From positions 115,308-179,307 of the forward strand of contig PLNP01000006.1 of the NCBI GenBank assembly GCA_003142815.1: a DNA stretch of 64,000 nucleotides, in the 5' to 3' direction. This document shows positions 45,400-56,721 of this stretch, in pieces. The position numbers and the translations under genes are program-made. The notes beneath the pieces were generated by a model. The model did not search any database. It was not told where the DNA came from and worked only from the letters and a program-made list of their open reading frames with translations. Numbering within the stretch: position 1 is the first letter of the stretch; each line of letters opens with the position of its first letter. The stretch is from Rhodanobacteraceae bacterium (GTDB taxonomy: Bacteria > Pseudomonadota > Gammaproteobacteria > Xanthomonadales > Rhodanobacteraceae).

Positions 45400-48092
45400 T
45401 GGATGCACAGGCGCGGATCGTCACGCGCCTGCCCGATCTGCCGCGCCTGCCCGAGGCGCTGCCGCGCAGCGGTGTGTCGGCACCAGCGCGGCTCGCGTTG
45501 CGCCAGGTGTTGGGTGATGCCGATCGCGGTCTCGCCGTAGCGTTCCGTGAAGGCGCCGACACGGCGGCGCTGGTTCGCCAGCGAGCGCTGGCGGTCGAGC
45601 GCGTCGTCCTGCACGTCTGGCAAGCCTGCGTCGGCGACGCAGTCGATTGCGCGTTGTTCGCGGTAGGCGGCTTCGGTCGCGGCTTACTGTTTCCGCAATC
45701 GGATGTCGATCTGCTCGTACTCGTGCAGCCCGAGTCCGTGAAACGCCAGGCGCGCGCGCTCGAGGCGTTCTTCGGTTGTCTTTGGGATCTCGGCCTGAGG
45801 CCCGGCCACGCCGTGCGCACGCTGGCCGAGTGCCGCGAACTCGCGGCGGCGGATGTCAGCGTATTCACCACGTTGCTCGATGCACGTACTCTCGCTGGCG
45901 ATGCGTCGCTCGCGGCAGGACTCGCGCAGATGCTTGTCGATCCAGCGATCTGGTCGCCGACCACATTCGGCGCCGCCAAGCGTGCCGAGCAGGCGGCGCG
46001 ACATGCGCGCTTCAACGACACCGCCTACAACCTCGAACCGAACGTGAAAGAGAGCCCAGGCGGCTTGCGCGCGCTCGACCTGATGCGCTGGCTTGGCCGG
46101 CGCGTCGCCGACGCCGGCGATTTCGACACGATGGTCGAACACGGTCTGCTCGATCCGACCGAACGCGCCGCACTGGAGCAGTCCGAAGCGACACTGTGGC
46201 GCTATCGCTATGCATTGCATCTTGCGGCGGGGCGCCCCGAAGAACGCCTGCTGTTCGACTATCAGCGCCAGCTCGCGACCGAATTCGGCTACGAGGACGA
46301 GCACGAGACCAATCTCGCGGTCGAGCAATTCATGCAGGCTTACTATCGCGCCGCGACGATAACCGAGCGGCTCGGCGCGCAGCTGCAGGAACGCTACACC
46401 GAACTGCTGGAACCGGCGAACGCCGCGCCGCGCGAACTCGATCGAGATTTCCTTGGCGTCGGCCCGCGCATCGAACTGCGCGCAGCCGACCTGTTCCTGC
46501 GCCGGCCGCGCGCGATCGTCGACGTGTTCGCGATCCAGCTCGACTATCCGGAGTTGCGTGGGCTTTCGTCCGAGACGATGCGTCGGCTGCAACAGGCGCT
46601 CGCCGAGCATGGGGACGATTTCGCCGATGACGCGCACGTGCTGGCCGCGTTCCTCGCGCTGCTGCGCCGTGGCGCACCCGCGGTCGAGGTGCTCGCGCGG
46701 ATGAACCGGCACGGCGTGCTCGGCGCGATCCTGCCGCTGTTCCGCCGCGTCGTCGGGCGCATGCAGTACGACCTTTTTCATGTGTACACGGTCGACGAAC
46801 ATACGCTGCGCGTGCTGCGCAACGTCGCGCGCTTCGCCGATGCGGATGCCGCCGTGGAATTTCCGATTGCCAGCGACACCTTCCAGGCGCTGGAGAAGCC
46901 GGAGCTGCTACTGCTCGCGGCGCTGTTCCATGACATCGCCAAGGGCCGCGGCAGCGATCATTCGGTGCTCGGCGAGGAAGACGCGCGCGCATTCGGCGCG
47001 AAACTCGCGCTCGCGCAGGCCGACCTCGACCTTGTCGCATGGCTGGTGCGCTGGCATCTGTTGATGAGCGTGACTGCGCAGCGCCAGGACATTACCGATC
47101 CGGAGGTCGTGCATCGCTTCGCGACACAGGTCGCGGACCGCGAACGGCTCGATCATCTCTATCTATTGACGATCGCGGACATCGCCGGCACCAATCCGAA
47201 GCTCTGGAACGAGTGGAAGGCGCGCCTGCTGGGCGATCTCTACGTCGCTGCGCGCTATGCGCTGCGCGCCGGTCTCAGCCGTCCGCCGCACGCGGACGCG
47301 CGCGCAGCCGCCTGCCACATGCGCGCGCTGGAGTTGCTGGTCGGCGCCGGGCTCGATGGCGCGCGCGCGCAGCGGTTGCTGGACGATTTTCCACCGTCGA
47401 GTTTCCTGCGCCATCGTCCCGAGCAGGTTGTCCGGCATGCACGCGCGATCGAGCGGCATGGGGACGCCGCCGGCATTGTCGTCTCGATCCAACCGCGATC
47501 GACCCGCGCCAGCAGCGAATTGTTCGTCTGCGCCCCGGACCGTGACGGCCTGTTTGCCGCGATCACCGCGACCTTGGATCGACTCGGCCTCAATGTCGTC
47601 GGCGCGCGCCTGCTCGTGTCCGGCAAAGGGCAGGTGTTCGACACATTCGAGTTGCTCGACACGGCCACGTTGGCGTCGCTCGGCGCCGAGCGTGCGGCGG
47701 AGCTCGAAACTGCGCTGCTGCGCGTGCTCGGCGCGCGCGTGCTGGCCACCCGCGTCGCGCGTCGCGGCATGCCGCGACGCCTGCGCCATTTCCAGCGCGC
47801 GCCGCAGATCGAGTTCACCGATGCCGGCCGCGCGACCCAGCTCGCGCTGGTCAGCAGCGACCGCCCCGGCCTGCTTGCGCAGGTGGCACAGGCGTTTCGC
47901 GAAGCGCACGTGCGTGTGCATGACGCGCGCATCGCGACCTTCGGCGAACGCGCGGAAGACTTCTTTATCCTTACCGACGAAAACAATGCTGTGCTCACCG
48001 AGTCCGCACAGGCCGCCCTGCGCGCGATCCTGCTGCGCAGCCTCGGCGCATTGCAAACCATCACCAGCGAGATCCCGCATGCAGCCCAATGA
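45399..48092 (+). CDS. glnD: Bifunctional uridylyltransferase/uridylyl-removing enzyme GlnD
   Basis: The 897-residue nitrogen sensor that uridylylates PII proteins when glutamine is low and removes UMP when it is high. Domains in order: nucleotidyltransferase with [23 protein letters not shown] (key G-G and DxD residues, about residues 89-111), the GlnD linker, an HD hydrolase domain with [18 protein letters not shown] (about 500-520), and two C-terminal ACT domains for glutamine sensing (about 700-780 and 805-895). The ATG at 45399 overlaps the map stop; a GTG at 45381 is an alternative. It overlaps dapD by 14 bases. Confidence 0.96.
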   Translation: MDAQARIVTRLPDLPRLPEALPRSGVSAPARLALRQVLGDADRGLAVAFREGADTAALVRQRALAVERVVLHVWQACVGDAVDCALFAVGGFGRGLLFPQSDVDLLVLVQPESVKRQARALEAFFGCLWDLGLRPGHAVRTLAECRELAAADVSVFTTLLDARTLAGDASLAAGLAQMLVDPAIWSPTTFGAAKRAEQAARHARFNDTAYNLEPNVKESPGGLRALDLMRWLGRRVADAGDFDTMVEHGLLDPTERAALEQSEATLWRYRYALHLAAGRPEERLLFDYQRQLATEFGYEDEHETNLAVEQFMQAYYRAATITERLGAQLQERYTELLEPANAAPRELDRDFLGVGPRIELRAADLFLRRPRAIVDVFAIQLDYPELRGLSSETMRRLQQALAEHGDDFADDAHVLAAFLALLRRGAPAVEVLARMNRHGVLGAILPLFRRVVGRMQYDLFHVYTVDEHTLRVLRNVARFADADAAVEFPIASDTFQALEKPELLLLAALFHDIAKGRGSDHSVLGEEDARAFGAKLALAQADLDLVAWLVRWHLLMSVTAQRQDITDPEVVHRFATQVADRERLDHLYLLTIADIAGTNPKLWNEWKARLLGDLYVAARYALRAGLSRPPHADARAAACHMRALELLVGAGLDGARAQRLLDDFPPSSFLRHRPEQVVRHARAIERHGDAAGIVVSIQPRSTRASSELFVCAPDRDGLFAAITATLDRLGLNVVGARLLVSGKGQVFDTFELLDTATLASLGAERAAELETALLRVLGARVLATRVARRGMPRRLRHFQRAPQIEFTDAGRATQLALVSSDRPGLLAQVAQAFREAHVRVHDARIATFGERAEDFFILTDENNAVLTESAQAALRAILLRSLGALQTITSEIPHAAQ

Positions 48093-48900
48093 GTCCCTGA
48101 TCAACGACGCCTGGGAGCGTCGCGCCGCCCTTTCCGATGAGGAGATTGCGACAACACTGCGCCCCGCGATCGAGCGCATCCTCGATGCGCTTGAATCGGG
48201 TGCTTTGCGCGTCGCCGAACCCGATGGCCATGGCGGTTGGCACACGCACCAGTGGCTGAAGAAAGCGGTGTTGCTGTATTTCCGCATCAGCGCGAACAGC
48301 GTCGTCGACGGTGGTGCAATGCAGGCATTCGACAAGGTGCCATTGCGCTTCGTCGATGCCGGCGAGGCGGCGTTCCGCGCTGCTGGCGCGCGTGTCGTGC
48401 CCGGTGCGTTGGTGCGTCGAGGCGCGCATGTCGCGAAGGATGTGGTGCTGATGCCGAGCTACCTCAACATTGGCGCGCACGTCGGCGCGGGTACGATGGT
48501 CGACACCTGGGCGACGGTCGGTTCCTGCGCGCAGATCGGCGCGAACGTGCATCTGTCCGGCGGTGTCGGCATCGGCGGCGTGCTCGAACCGCTGCAGGCG
48601 AATCCGACCATCATCGAAGACGACTGCTTCATCGGCGCACGCTCCGAAGTCGTCGAAGGGGTCATTGTGGAAAAAGGAAGCGTGATCGGCATGGGGGTTT
48701 TTCTCGGCCAGTCGACACGCATTTATGATCGCGCCAGCGGCACCGTCAGCTACGGCCGCGTGCCGGCCGGCAGCGTGGTCGTTGCGGGTTCGTTGCCGGC
48801 GGCCGACGGCAGCCACAGCCTGTACGCCGTGGTGATCGTCAAGCGCGTCGACGCGAAGACGCGCGCGAAAACCGGCATCAACGAGTTGCTGCGTGCTTAG
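48079..48900 (+). CDS. dapD: Tetrahydrodipicolinate N-succinyltransferase
   Basis: A 273-residue trimeric left-handed beta-helix enzyme that succinylates tetrahydrodipicolinate in the diaminopimelate/lysine pathway. The N-terminal helical domain ([17 protein letters not shown]) is followed by hexapeptide repeats ([51 protein letters not shown] region, about residues 105-152) and the family C-terminus. It starts 14 bases inside glnD and continues toward dapE, another enzyme of the same pathway, with yffB between them. Confidence 0.97.
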   Translation: MQPNESLINDAWERRAALSDEEIATTLRPAIERILDALESGALRVAEPDGHGGWHTHQWLKKAVLLYFRISANSVVDGGAMQAFDKVPLRFVDAGEAAFRAAGARVVPGALVRRGAHVAKDVVLMPSYLNIGAHVGAGTMVDTWATVGSCAQIGANVHLSGGVGIGGVLEPLQANPTIIEDDCFIGARSEVVEGVIVEKGSVIGMGVFLGQSTRIYDRASGTVSYGRVPAGSVVVAGSLPAADGSHSLYAVVIVKRVDAKTRAKTGINELLRA

Positions 48901-48911
48901 GAATCCCTGTA

Positions 48912-48978
48912 TGTAGGAGCGGCGCAGCCGCGACCGGCACGGTGGGTCGCCACGCAGTCGCGTTTGCAGCGCTCCACA
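48912..48978. repeat. TGTAGGAGCG REP element
   Basis: TGTAGGAGCGGCGCAGCCGC (48912-48931) faces the imperfect complement ending GCGCTCCACA (48969-48978). This is the common pseudomonad/xanthomonad REP pattern. It fills the gap between dapD and the ArsC-like gene. Confidence 0.7.
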
Positions 48979-48984
48979 TCAGCG

Positions 48985-49350
48985 ATGAAGATTGCGATGA
49001 CCACCAGGATCTACGGACTCGACAAGTGCGACACCTGCCGCAAGGCGCGCAACTGGCTCGACCGCCACAAGGTCACCTACGAGTTCATCGACTACCGTGA
49101 GCATCCGATTCCGGCGGCGACACTGAAGGAATGGGCGTCTGTGCTCGGCGGCTGGGAAAAGCTCGTCAACCGCAGCGGGACAACCTGGCGCACGCTGCCC
49201 GACGCGCGCAAATCGCCCGGCAGCGCGGCCGAATGGACCCTGCTGATCAAGGAGTACCCTGCGCTCATCCGCCGGCCGTTGATCGTTCTCGCGGACGCCA
49301 GCGTGCACCAGGGGTTCACCGGCAAGCTGTTCGCGAAGATGTTCGTCTAG
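48985..49350 (+). CDS. yffB: ArsC/Spx-family protein YffB
   Basis: A 121-residue thioredoxin-fold protein of the ArsC/Spx superfamily. It carries [20 protein letters not shown] with the CxxC pair, the [14 protein letters not shown] segment, and the [16 protein letters not shown] region where ArsC has its anion-binding arginine. In E. coli yffB precedes dapE, and the same order is seen here, which supports the YffB assignment over a true arsenate reductase; no ars genes are near. The ATG at 48985 was chosen; M5 at 48997 is also possible. The activity in the cell is not established. Confidence 0.85.
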   Translation: MKIAMTTRIYGLDKCDTCRKARNWLDRHKVTYEFIDYREHPIPAATLKEWASVLGGWEKLVNRSGTTWRTLPDARKSPGSAAEWTLLIKEYPALIRRPLIVLADASVHQGFTGKLFAKMFV

Positions 49351-49424
49351 AGTGGCCAGCCAATGATTGTCGCCCGGCGCAGAATGTTGTCCAGCACTCC
49401 TCGACTCCTGGGTTCTCCACGCCG

Positions 49425-50579
49425 ATGTCCGCCGTTTTCGACCTGACCCGTGAACTGATCCACCGCGTTTCGGTAACGCCGGACGATGCGGGTTGCCAGG
49501 CAGTGATTGCCGAGCGTCTGGCGCGCGCCGGCTTCGCGATCGAACACCTGCGTCATGGAGAGGTGGATAACCTGTGGGCGATGCACGGTACGGATGGGCC
49601 GGTGTTCCTCTTGCTCGGCCATACCGACGTCGTGCCAAGCGGCCCGGTCGAGGCATGGACGAATCCGCCGTTCGAGCCAACGCTTCGCAACGGACATCTA
49701 TACGGCCGTGGTGCGGCGGACATGAAATCCGGCGTCGCCGCGATGGTCGTCGCGCTGGAGACATTCGTGCGCGCACGTCCCGATCACTCCGGCGTGATCG
49801 CGCTGCTGCTGACCTCGGACGAGGAGGGCGCGTCGATCGACGGCGTGCGCCGCGTCGCCGAGGAATTGCGGCAGCGCGACCAGCGCATTGACTGGTGCAT
49901 GGTCGGCGAACCGTCTTCGCGCGAGCGCCTCGGCGACCGCGTCCGGATCGGCCGGCGCGGGTCCCTGACCGGCCGCTTGCGCGTGCAGGGCGAACAGGGC
50001 CATGTTGCGTATCCGGAAAAGGCGCGCAATCCGATCCATGCGTTCGCCCACGCGCTGCTGGAACTCACGGCGATGCGCTGGGACGAAGGCAACGATGCGT
50101 TTCCGCCGACCTCGTTCCAGATATCCAATCTCAATGCCGGCACCGGTGCCGACAACGTGATCCCCGGCGAGTTGCGCGCGGTATTCAATTTTCGCTTCGG
50201 CACCGCGAGCACGGCCGCGTCATTGCGTGAGCGCGTCGAAAAGATCCTGCACGACCAAGGCATCGATGTCGCCGACGGTGCTAGCCGACTCGACTGGTGG
50301 CTCTCCGGCGAACCGTTCCTGACCCGCGCCGGCGCACTGCGTGATGCGACAGTCGCGGCCATTGGCGAGCATTGCGGCATCGAACACCCGGAAGTGAGCA
50401 CCGGCGGCGGCACCTCGGATGGCCGCTTCATCGCACCGTTCGGCGCGGAAGTCGTCGAACTCGGGCCGGTCAACGCAAGCATCCACAAGGTCGACGAGCA
50501 TATTGCGCTCGATGAACTCGAACGCCTGCCGGGGTTGTATCTCGCGATCATCGAGCGCTTGTTGACCGATCGACCATAG
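49425..50579 (+). CDS. dapE: Succinyl-diaminopimelate desuccinylase
   Basis: A 384-residue dizinc M20-family enzyme that hydrolyses N-succinyl-LL-diaminopimelate to LL-DAP in lysine and peptidoglycan precursor synthesis. Metal and catalytic residues are in [17 protein letters not shown] (His and Asp), [15 protein letters not shown] (bridging Asp), [13 protein letters not shown] (general base Glu) and [12 protein letters not shown] plus the final [10 protein letters not shown] (His). The length is standard. The frame is open upstream through yffB, but the ATG at 49425 is the family start ([14 protein letters not shown]). Confidence 0.96.
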   Translation: MSAVFDLTRELIHRVSVTPDDAGCQAVIAERLARAGFAIEHLRHGEVDNLWAMHGTDGPVFLLLGHTDVVPSGPVEAWTNPPFEPTLRNGHLYGRGAADMKSGVAAMVVALETFVRARPDHSGVIALLLTSDEEGASIDGVRRVAEELRQRDQRIDWCMVGEPSSRERLGDRVRIGRRGSLTGRLRVQGEQGHVAYPEKARNPIHAFAHALLELTAMRWDEGNDAFPPTSFQISNLNAGTGADNVIPGELRAVFNFRFGTASTAASLRERVEKILHDQGIDVADGASRLDWWLSGEPFLTRAGALRDATVAAIGEHCGIEHPEVSTGGGTSDGRFIAPFGAEVVELGPVNASIHKVDEHIALDELERLPGLYLAIIERLLTDRP

Positions 50580-50669
50580 TCGGCCTGGAGGCGGAGCAGG
50601 TTCGCGATTCGTGCGCTACACTCGACCAATGCTGCGGATTGCGGAACAGGTTGAATCGAGGAGATCGTC

Positions 50670-50780
50670 GTGAGGACAGGCATCAGATTGGTGGTCGCAT
50701 TCCTGCTGTTCGTCTCGACGGCGATCGAAGCGAAAGAGCCGACATCGGCGGTCGTTGGCGTGAGCGGGAATTCAGGCTAA
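50670..50780 (+). CDS. Possible 36-residue exported peptide
   Basis: A GTG at 50670 is preceded six bases upstream by GAGGAG and opens a 36-codon frame with a signal-peptide-like N-terminus (basic MRTGIR, hydrophobic VVAFLLFVSTA, then IEAKEP). The frame closes with TAA after a short polar tail. It could be a genuine small exported peptide, an upstream leader peptide for the secreted protein 100 bases downstream, or the stub of a decayed secreted-protein gene. Confidence 0.35.
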   Translation: MRTGIRLVVAFLLFVSTAIEAKEPTSAVVGVSGNSG

Positions 50781-50882
50781 GTTGATGCGGTGATCGGGAA
50801 TCTGGCCGCGCGGCAAGCCGCAGATACCGATGCGCGATTCGGGTTTGTCTACTGCTCACTCCATATAAAAAAGGAGCTTGCG

Positions 50883-51620
50883 ATGATCCGTGCCCTTGAT
50901 GCTGCCACAATCTGCCTGGGTCTTATCGCTTCCGCTTCCGCGGCGCCGGCTCACCCGTTGCACCTGACCAACGAATGGAAGGTGTCGATCGACGCGAAAG
51001 GCGAGGTCGCGACGCTGCAGGACCGCGGCCATCTGGATGCCGCGGTGCGCGATCCCCTAGAGCATGCGATCCATGCCTGGACGTTCGAGCCAGGTCGTGT
51101 GGACGGTCAGCCGGCGCCGACCGAAACGATGGTGACGCTCGATGTGACCTTCGTTCCGTCCGCGGACGGCAAGTACGCAGTCCGTATCGACGACGCGAGA
51201 ACGGGCGGCGCTGTCAACGTAGCCACGGCCAAGAAAAGCCCACCGCGCATGCCGCGCGACGCGATACATCTGGGGCTGATGGCGCTTGTGGTTGTGAAGG
51301 CGGACTACGACACGGACGGCAAGATCGTCGCCGTCGAACCGCAGCCGGACCAAGGCATCAACGCATCGAAGTCGCTGCAGGCCGCCACCGTCGCCGCGGT
51401 GCGGAAATGGACGGTCGATCCCGAACAGGTCGGCGGCCACGGTGTCGCGGCCAGCCTGATGGTGCCGATCTGCTACACGGTCACGGACGGCCGCGCGCCA
51501 CCTGAATTCGCGCGCGAGTGGACGCCGCCCGGCAGCCGCTCGAAGATCGACAATGGAGGCGCCTACGCGCTGGAACCGGCCGCCAGGCTCAAGAGCGACG
51601 TGATCGGCCGCACGCTGTAG
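50883..51620 (+). CDS. Secreted protein with TonB-C-like repeats
   Basis: A 245-residue protein with a signal peptide (about residues 1-22, MIRALDAATICLGLIASASAA region) and two segments resembling the TonB C-terminal fold, the second clearer: VVKADYDTDGKIVAVEP through AATVAAVRKWTVDPEQ at about residues 135-180. TonB-C-like domains outside true TonB proteins are common in secreted proteins of xanthomonads; function is unknown, and no transmembrane anchor or proline-rich linker of TonB is present. AGGAG lies seven bases before the ATG. It is convergent with prfA. Confidence 0.6.
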   Translation: MIRALDAATICLGLIASASAAPAHPLHLTNEWKVSIDAKGEVATLQDRGHLDAAVRDPLEHAIHAWTFEPGRVDGQPAPTETMVTLDVTFVPSADGKYAVRIDDARTGGAVNVATAKKSPPRMPRDAIHLGLMALVVVKADYDTDGKIVAVEPQPDQGINASKSLQAATVAAVRKWTVDPEQVGGHGVAASLMVPICYTVTDGRAPPEFAREWTPPGSRSKIDNGGAYALEPAARLKSDVIGRTL

Positions 51621-51641
51621 GCCGCCGCTGACCCGACAGCG

Positions 51642-52724
<1,083 letters not shown>

Positions 52725-52776
52725 AATTTGGCGCGCTGTCTGTGTAAGTGGGCGGAGTGGGCGAGGGCCTTCGTTC

Positions 52777-52854
52777 CGTCATCCCGGCGAAGACCGGTAT
52801 CCATTGGCTTCTGCAGCCGTTCGGTAGTGGATTCCGGCCTTCGCTGGAATGACG
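52777..52854. repeat. CGTCATTCC-type dispersed palindrome
   Basis: Left arm CGTCATCCCGGCGAAGACC... (52777-52803) and right arm ...GGCCTTCGCTGGAATGACG (52828-52854) are imperfect reverse complements. This repeat type is widespread in intergenic DNA of proteobacteria. A half copy is at 30620-30648. It lies in the hemA-prfA gap. Confidence 0.7.
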
Positions 52855-52906
52855 AAACAAAACGTTGAGTACCGGGCTGTTCCGGGAGGACGCAGTACGA
52901 GCGCAG

Positions 52907-54184
52907 CTAAGCGTCGCGCCCGCTGTGTGCGGAGTGCTCGGTATCGAACAAGCGTTCGGCCGCGCGCAGCAGTTCCTCGTCGCCGCGCAGTGCGGCCGCG
53001 CGCAGATTCGCGCTCGGCGCGTGCAGCAGTTTGTTGGTCAGCGTGTTGGCGAGGAACGCGAGTGCTTCCTCCGGTGACTTGCCGCGTGCGAGCAGCGCGT
53101 GCGCCTTGGCCAGTGTCTCGTCGCGATTGGCCTCGGCGACGCGGCGCAGGTCGACGACCGGATTGTGGGAATCCAGCGCCCGCCACCAACCCATGAAATG
53201 CTCGACCGAGAGTTCGATCATTGCCTCCGCTTCGCGCGCGGCTTGCTGGCGCGAGCGCAGGTTGTCATCGATGATCTGGCGCAGATCGTCGATCGTGTAG
53301 AGATAAACGTCTTCGATGTCGGCCACGGCCGGTTCGATGTCGCGCGGCACCGCAATGTCGACCAGGAACATCGGGCGGCGCCGGCGTGCGGCAATCGCGG
53401 CGGCGACCTGGTCGCGGCTGAGCACCGCTTCGTGGCTCGCGGTCGAGGCGATCACGATATCGGCCTCGGCCAGATGCTTGCCGAGATCGGCCAGCGAAAT
53501 CGCGTAACCGCCGAAGCGCGTGGCCAGTATCTGCGCGTTGCCCTGCGTGCGGTTGGCGACGATCAGGCGCCGCACTTTCGCCTCGGTCAGATGGCGTGCG
53601 GCGAGTTCGATCGTCTCGCCGGCGCCGATCAGGAGCACGCAGGCTTCACTCAGGTCCGCGAACACGCGTTCGGCGAGCCGCACCGCGGTGAACGCGACCG
53701 ACACCGTGTTCGCGCCGATGCGCGTATCCGAGCGCACGCGCTTGGCAACCGCGAACGTGTTCTGGAACAGGCGTTCGAGCGGCGCTTTCAACGTCTGCGC
53801 GCCATGCGCCAGCGCATACGCATCCTTGACCTGACCGAGGATCTGCGGCTCGCCGAGCACCATCGATTCGAGGCCGGTCGCGACGCGGAACAGATGGCGC
53901 ACCGCATCGGCGTCGTGGTGGCGATAAAGGAACTCATCGACACGCGCGCGGGTCAAGCCATGGTACCGGTGCAACCAGGTGGCTGGAACCGCTTCCGCGC
54001 CGGGTTCGACCGTGCAGTAAAGCTCGGTTCGATTGCAGGTCGACAGGATGACCGCTTCGCGCACGCCGGGCTCGGCCGACAGCTCGGCGAGCGCGGGCGA
54101 GGTCGCTTCCGGCGGGAAGGCGACGCGCTCGCGCAACGCGACCGGGGCAGTCAGGTGATTGAGTCCGAGGGCGATCAGCGCCAT
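52907..54184 (-). CDS. hemA: Glutamyl-tRNA reductase
   Basis: A 425-residue NADPH enzyme that reduces glutamyl-tRNA to glutamate-1-semialdehyde, the first step of C5 haem synthesis. GLNHLTAPVALRER opens the catalytic domain, the nucleophilic cysteine is C50 in ILSTCNRTELYC, VLIGAGETIELAARHL is the NADPH motif, and the C-terminal dimerisation helices follow. N-terminal charged residues that in enterics mark haem-dependent proteolysis are not obvious. It is divergent from the TPR-lolB-ispE operon, the usual arrangement. Confidence 0.97.
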   Translation of the reverse strand: MALIALGLNHLTAPVALRERVAFPPEATSPALAELSAEPGVREAVILSTCNRTELYCTVEPGAEAVPATWLHRYHGLTRARVDEFLYRHHDADAVRHLFRVATGLESMVLGEPQILGQVKDAYALAHGAQTLKAPLERLFQNTFAVAKRVRSDTRIGANTVSVAFTAVRLAERVFADLSEACVLLIGAGETIELAARHLTEAKVRRLIVANRTQGNAQILATRFGGYAISLADLGKHLAEADIVIASTASHEAVLSRDQVAAAIAARRRRPMFLVDIAVPRDIEPAVADIEDVYLYTIDDLRQIIDDNLRSRQQAAREAEAMIELSVEHFMGWWRALDSHNPVVDLRRVAEANRDETLAKAHALLARGKSPEEALAFLANTLTNKLLHAPSANLRAAALRGDEELLRAAERLFDTEHSAHSGRDA

Positions 54185-54243
54185 GTGTGAGTGACCGAAT
54201 GGGTCGCGGCAAACCCGGCGGCAAGGTGGGTTGAAGCCCGATT

Positions 54244-54287
54244 GCAGCGGACGAATCGGCTAAGCTAGTCCGCGTTTCGTCCGCTGC
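54244..54287. promoter_or_regulatory. 12-bp inverted repeat in hemA/TPR-lolB divergent promoter
   Basis: GCAGCGGACGAA (54244-54255) and TTCGTCCGCTGC (54276-54287) are perfect reverse complements around a 20-base spacer containing TAAGCTAG, which resembles a -10 element. It lies 60 bases from hemA and 75 from the TPR gene. It could be an operator acting on both. Confidence 0.5.
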
Positions 54288-54361
54288 GGGCGTGTCGCCG
54301 GCGGCGACTCGGTAAATTGTGCGGGCGCCGCCCCGCGATATCAAGCAAGACAAGGCTTTGC

Positions 54362-56113
54362 ATGCACTCTGCCCGCGCCCTTCATGACCTGAAATTTCGC
54401 TGGATCGGTGCCCTGCCAGCGGCGTTTGCCGTCGCCCTGTGCGCGCTGCTCGGTGCGTGCGCCAGCATGCGCATGAGTGCTCCGGCACGCATCGCGACGA
54501 CGCCGGCGGCGGTGCCGGTCGCGGCGTCCGACGACATTCTGCTGAAGCTGTTGACCGCGCAGTTCGCGTTGCAGAACAGCGATCTCGCCGCCAGCGCGAA
54601 AGGGTTCACCGAAGCGGCGGAGCTCTCGCCCGATCCGGCGCTAGCCGAAGAGGCGACCCGGCTCTCGTTATCAGTTAGGGATTGGCCGCTCGCGCGACGT
54701 GGGCTCGCACGCTGGCAGCAGCTCGCGCCGAAGGATCTTGGCATCGTGCAGTCGCGGGCCTGGATAGCGCTCGGCGAAAAGCGCAGCGACGACGCCTACA
54801 CCGATCTGGATGCACTGGCCGCGCGTGGCGGCGACCAGGCCTGGCGTCTGATCGCGCAGACGCTGCTCGGCACCGACGACAAGAGCGCTGCGGCCCATCT
54901 GCTCGGGCGCCTGGCGACCCCGGCTCACCTCACCGCGCAGGAGGCGAATTGGGTCGCGGTCAGCCAGCTTGCATTCAAGCTCGGCGACAAGGCGCTGTCG
55001 CAGCGCCTCGCCGATGCGGCGGTCACGCAGTTTCATGGCGACGACAGTTACGTGTGGAGCGCGCGGCTGGCTCTCGATCGCGGCGACAAGAGCGCGGCGC
55101 GCGCGATCTATGCCGAGGCACTCACGCGCGATCCGAAAAATCTGCGCCTGCGCGGCGGCTATGCAGCCCTGCTCGCTGACAGCGGCGACAATGCCGGCGC
55201 CGCGCGCGCGCTCGCGAGCGGACTACAGGACGACACCACGTATGCGGCGCGCGCCGCGTATGCCGCGCGTGCCGATGACAAGCCGGCGCTGAATTCGCTT
55301 TACCGCGAACTGGATTCGGAAAAGGTCGCGCGCAGCGGCAAGCGCCTGTACTTGCTCGGTCAGGTTGCGGAAATGATCGACAAACGCGATGCCGCGCTGG
55401 CGTGGTATCGCGAGATTTCCGCCGACGACGAACGTTGGTTCGACGCGCAGATGCGCGAGGCGGTCGTGCTCGATCGGCTCGGTCGCACCGACAAGGCGCT
55501 CGATTTCCTGCATCAGCTGCAAACGCAGGCCGCTGACGACAACGAGCAGCTCGGCAGCGCGTATCTGCTGGAAGCCGATCTGCTCGCGCGCAAGCAACGT
55601 CCGCGCGATGCACTTGCAGTCTACACGCGCGCGCTGGACACGATGCCGGACGATACCCGCGTGCTCTATGCACGCGCCCTGCTCGCAGTCGATCAAGGCG
55701 ATGTTGCCGCTGGCGAGCATGATCTGCGCCAAGTGATCGAACTCAAGCCCGACGATGCCGAGGCGTTGAACGCGCTCGGCTACACGTTGGCCGACCGCAG
55801 CGCTCGCGGCGACCCGCAGCAACCCGAGGCGCTCGCGTTGATCGAGCGCGCGCTGAAATTGAAGCCCGACGAACCCGCGATCATCGACAGCATGGGTTGG
55901 CTGCGCTATCGCATGGGCGATCTGGATGCGTCCTTGAAGGCGCTGCGCCAGGCCTATGCAAAACAGCCGGATGCCGATATCGCCGCGCATCTGGGCGAGG
56001 TGCTCTGGGTCAAGGGTGCGCATGATGAGGCGCTGCGCATCTGGGATGCCGGCCGCAAGAAGGACGCGAAGAACAAGACCCTGCTCGAAGCGATTAAGCG
56101 GCTGACCACATGA
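54362..56113 (+). CDS. Tetratricopeptide-repeat lipoprotein
   Basis: A 583-residue exported lipoprotein. A long signal peptide ends at the lipobox LGAC with C33; there is no aspartate at the next position (ACAS), so outer-membrane sorting by Lol is expected. The mature protein is almost all helical repeats of the TPR type, for example AAKGFTEAAELSPDPALAEE, KSAARAIYAEALTRDPKNLRL and the well-formed C-terminal units around PDDAEALNALGYTLADRS. It probably scaffolds envelope protein assembly; partner unknown. Its stop overlaps lolB by four bases, and proteins of this kind next to lolB are common in related bacteria. The upstream in-frame ATG at 54317 was rejected. Confidence 0.85.
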   Translation: MHSARALHDLKFRWIGALPAAFAVALCALLGACASMRMSAPARIATTPAAVPVAASDDILLKLLTAQFALQNSDLAASAKGFTEAAELSPDPALAEEATRLSLSVRDWPLARRGLARWQQLAPKDLGIVQSRAWIALGEKRSDDAYTDLDALAARGGDQAWRLIAQTLLGTDDKSAAAHLLGRLATPAHLTAQEANWVAVSQLAFKLGDKALSQRLADAAVTQFHGDDSYVWSARLALDRGDKSAARAIYAEALTRDPKNLRLRGGYAALLADSGDNAGAARALASGLQDDTTYAARAAYAARADDKPALNSLYRELDSEKVARSGKRLYLLGQVAEMIDKRDAALAWYREISADDERWFDAQMREAVVLDRLGRTDKALDFLHQLQTQAADDNEQLGSAYLLEADLLARKQRPRDALAVYTRALDTMPDDTRVLYARALLAVDQGDVAAGEHDLRQVIELKPDDAEALNALGYTLADRSARGDPQQPEALALIERALKLKPDEPAIIDSMGWLRYRMGDLDASLKALRQAYAKQPDADIAAHLGEVLWVKGAHDEALRIWDAGRKKDAKNKTLLEAIKRLTT

Positions 56114-56721
56114 GGCAGCGAGTTCTGCGCAGCCTCGCGTGCGGCGCGATCGTGCTCGTGTTGAGCGCGTGTGCCGGCCAGCGCGTCAAGCCGATCCAGG
56201 CGGATGCCGGGCGACTCGCTCACCAAGCCGTGCGCGAGAGCGCGTTGGCGACACATGCATCGTGGACCCTGCGCGGTCGACTCGGCGTGTCCGATGGGCA
56301 CGACAGCGGCAGCGGATCGCTGGAGTGGACGCAAAACGATGGTGCGTTCCGTTTCAGTGTGCAGGCACCGGTGACCGGCAAGACCTGGGTTCTTTCCGGC
56401 GACGCCCACCACGCCGTGCTCGAAGGACTGCGCGAACAGCCGGTCGCGGGCAGCGACGCGGCACAACTCCTCGAACGCGAGCTTGGCTGGCGCGTGCCGG
56501 TCGCGCAGCTCGTCGAGTGGGCGCGCGGAATGCGGGCGCCCGGCGCGGCGCGCATCACGTTCCGCGACGACGGCCTGCCCGCGTCGATCGAGCAATCGGG
56601 CTGGAAGGTGGAATATCTCGACTACGATGAAAGCCGTGATCCGCCGCTGCCAGGCAAGGTGTTCGCGAGCCAGGGCAGCTACAAGGTGCGCCTGGCGATT
56701 CGCGAGTGGGCATTGCAATGA
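56110..56721 (+). CDS. lolB: Outer-membrane lipoprotein insertase LolB
   Basis: A 203-residue lipoprotein that takes lipoproteins from LolA and inserts them in the outer membrane. The lipobox LSAC places the acylated cysteine at C21. The body follows LolB: SWTLRGRLGVSDG, GSLEWTQNDGAFRFSVQAPVTGKTW, and LLERELGWRVPVAQLVEWARGMRAPG. The protruding hydrophobic loop of E. coli LolB is hard to place. It overlaps the TPR lipoprotein gene upstream and ispE downstream by four bases each. Confidence 0.93.
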   Translation: MRQRVLRSLACGAIVLVLSACAGQRVKPIQADAGRLAHQAVRESALATHASWTLRGRLGVSDGHDSGSGSLEWTQNDGAFRFSVQAPVTGKTWVLSGDAHHAVLEGLREQPVAGSDAAQLLERELGWRVPVAQLVEWARGMRAPGAARITFRDDGLPASIEQSGWKVEYLDYDESRDPPLPGKVFASQGSYKVRLAIREWALQ

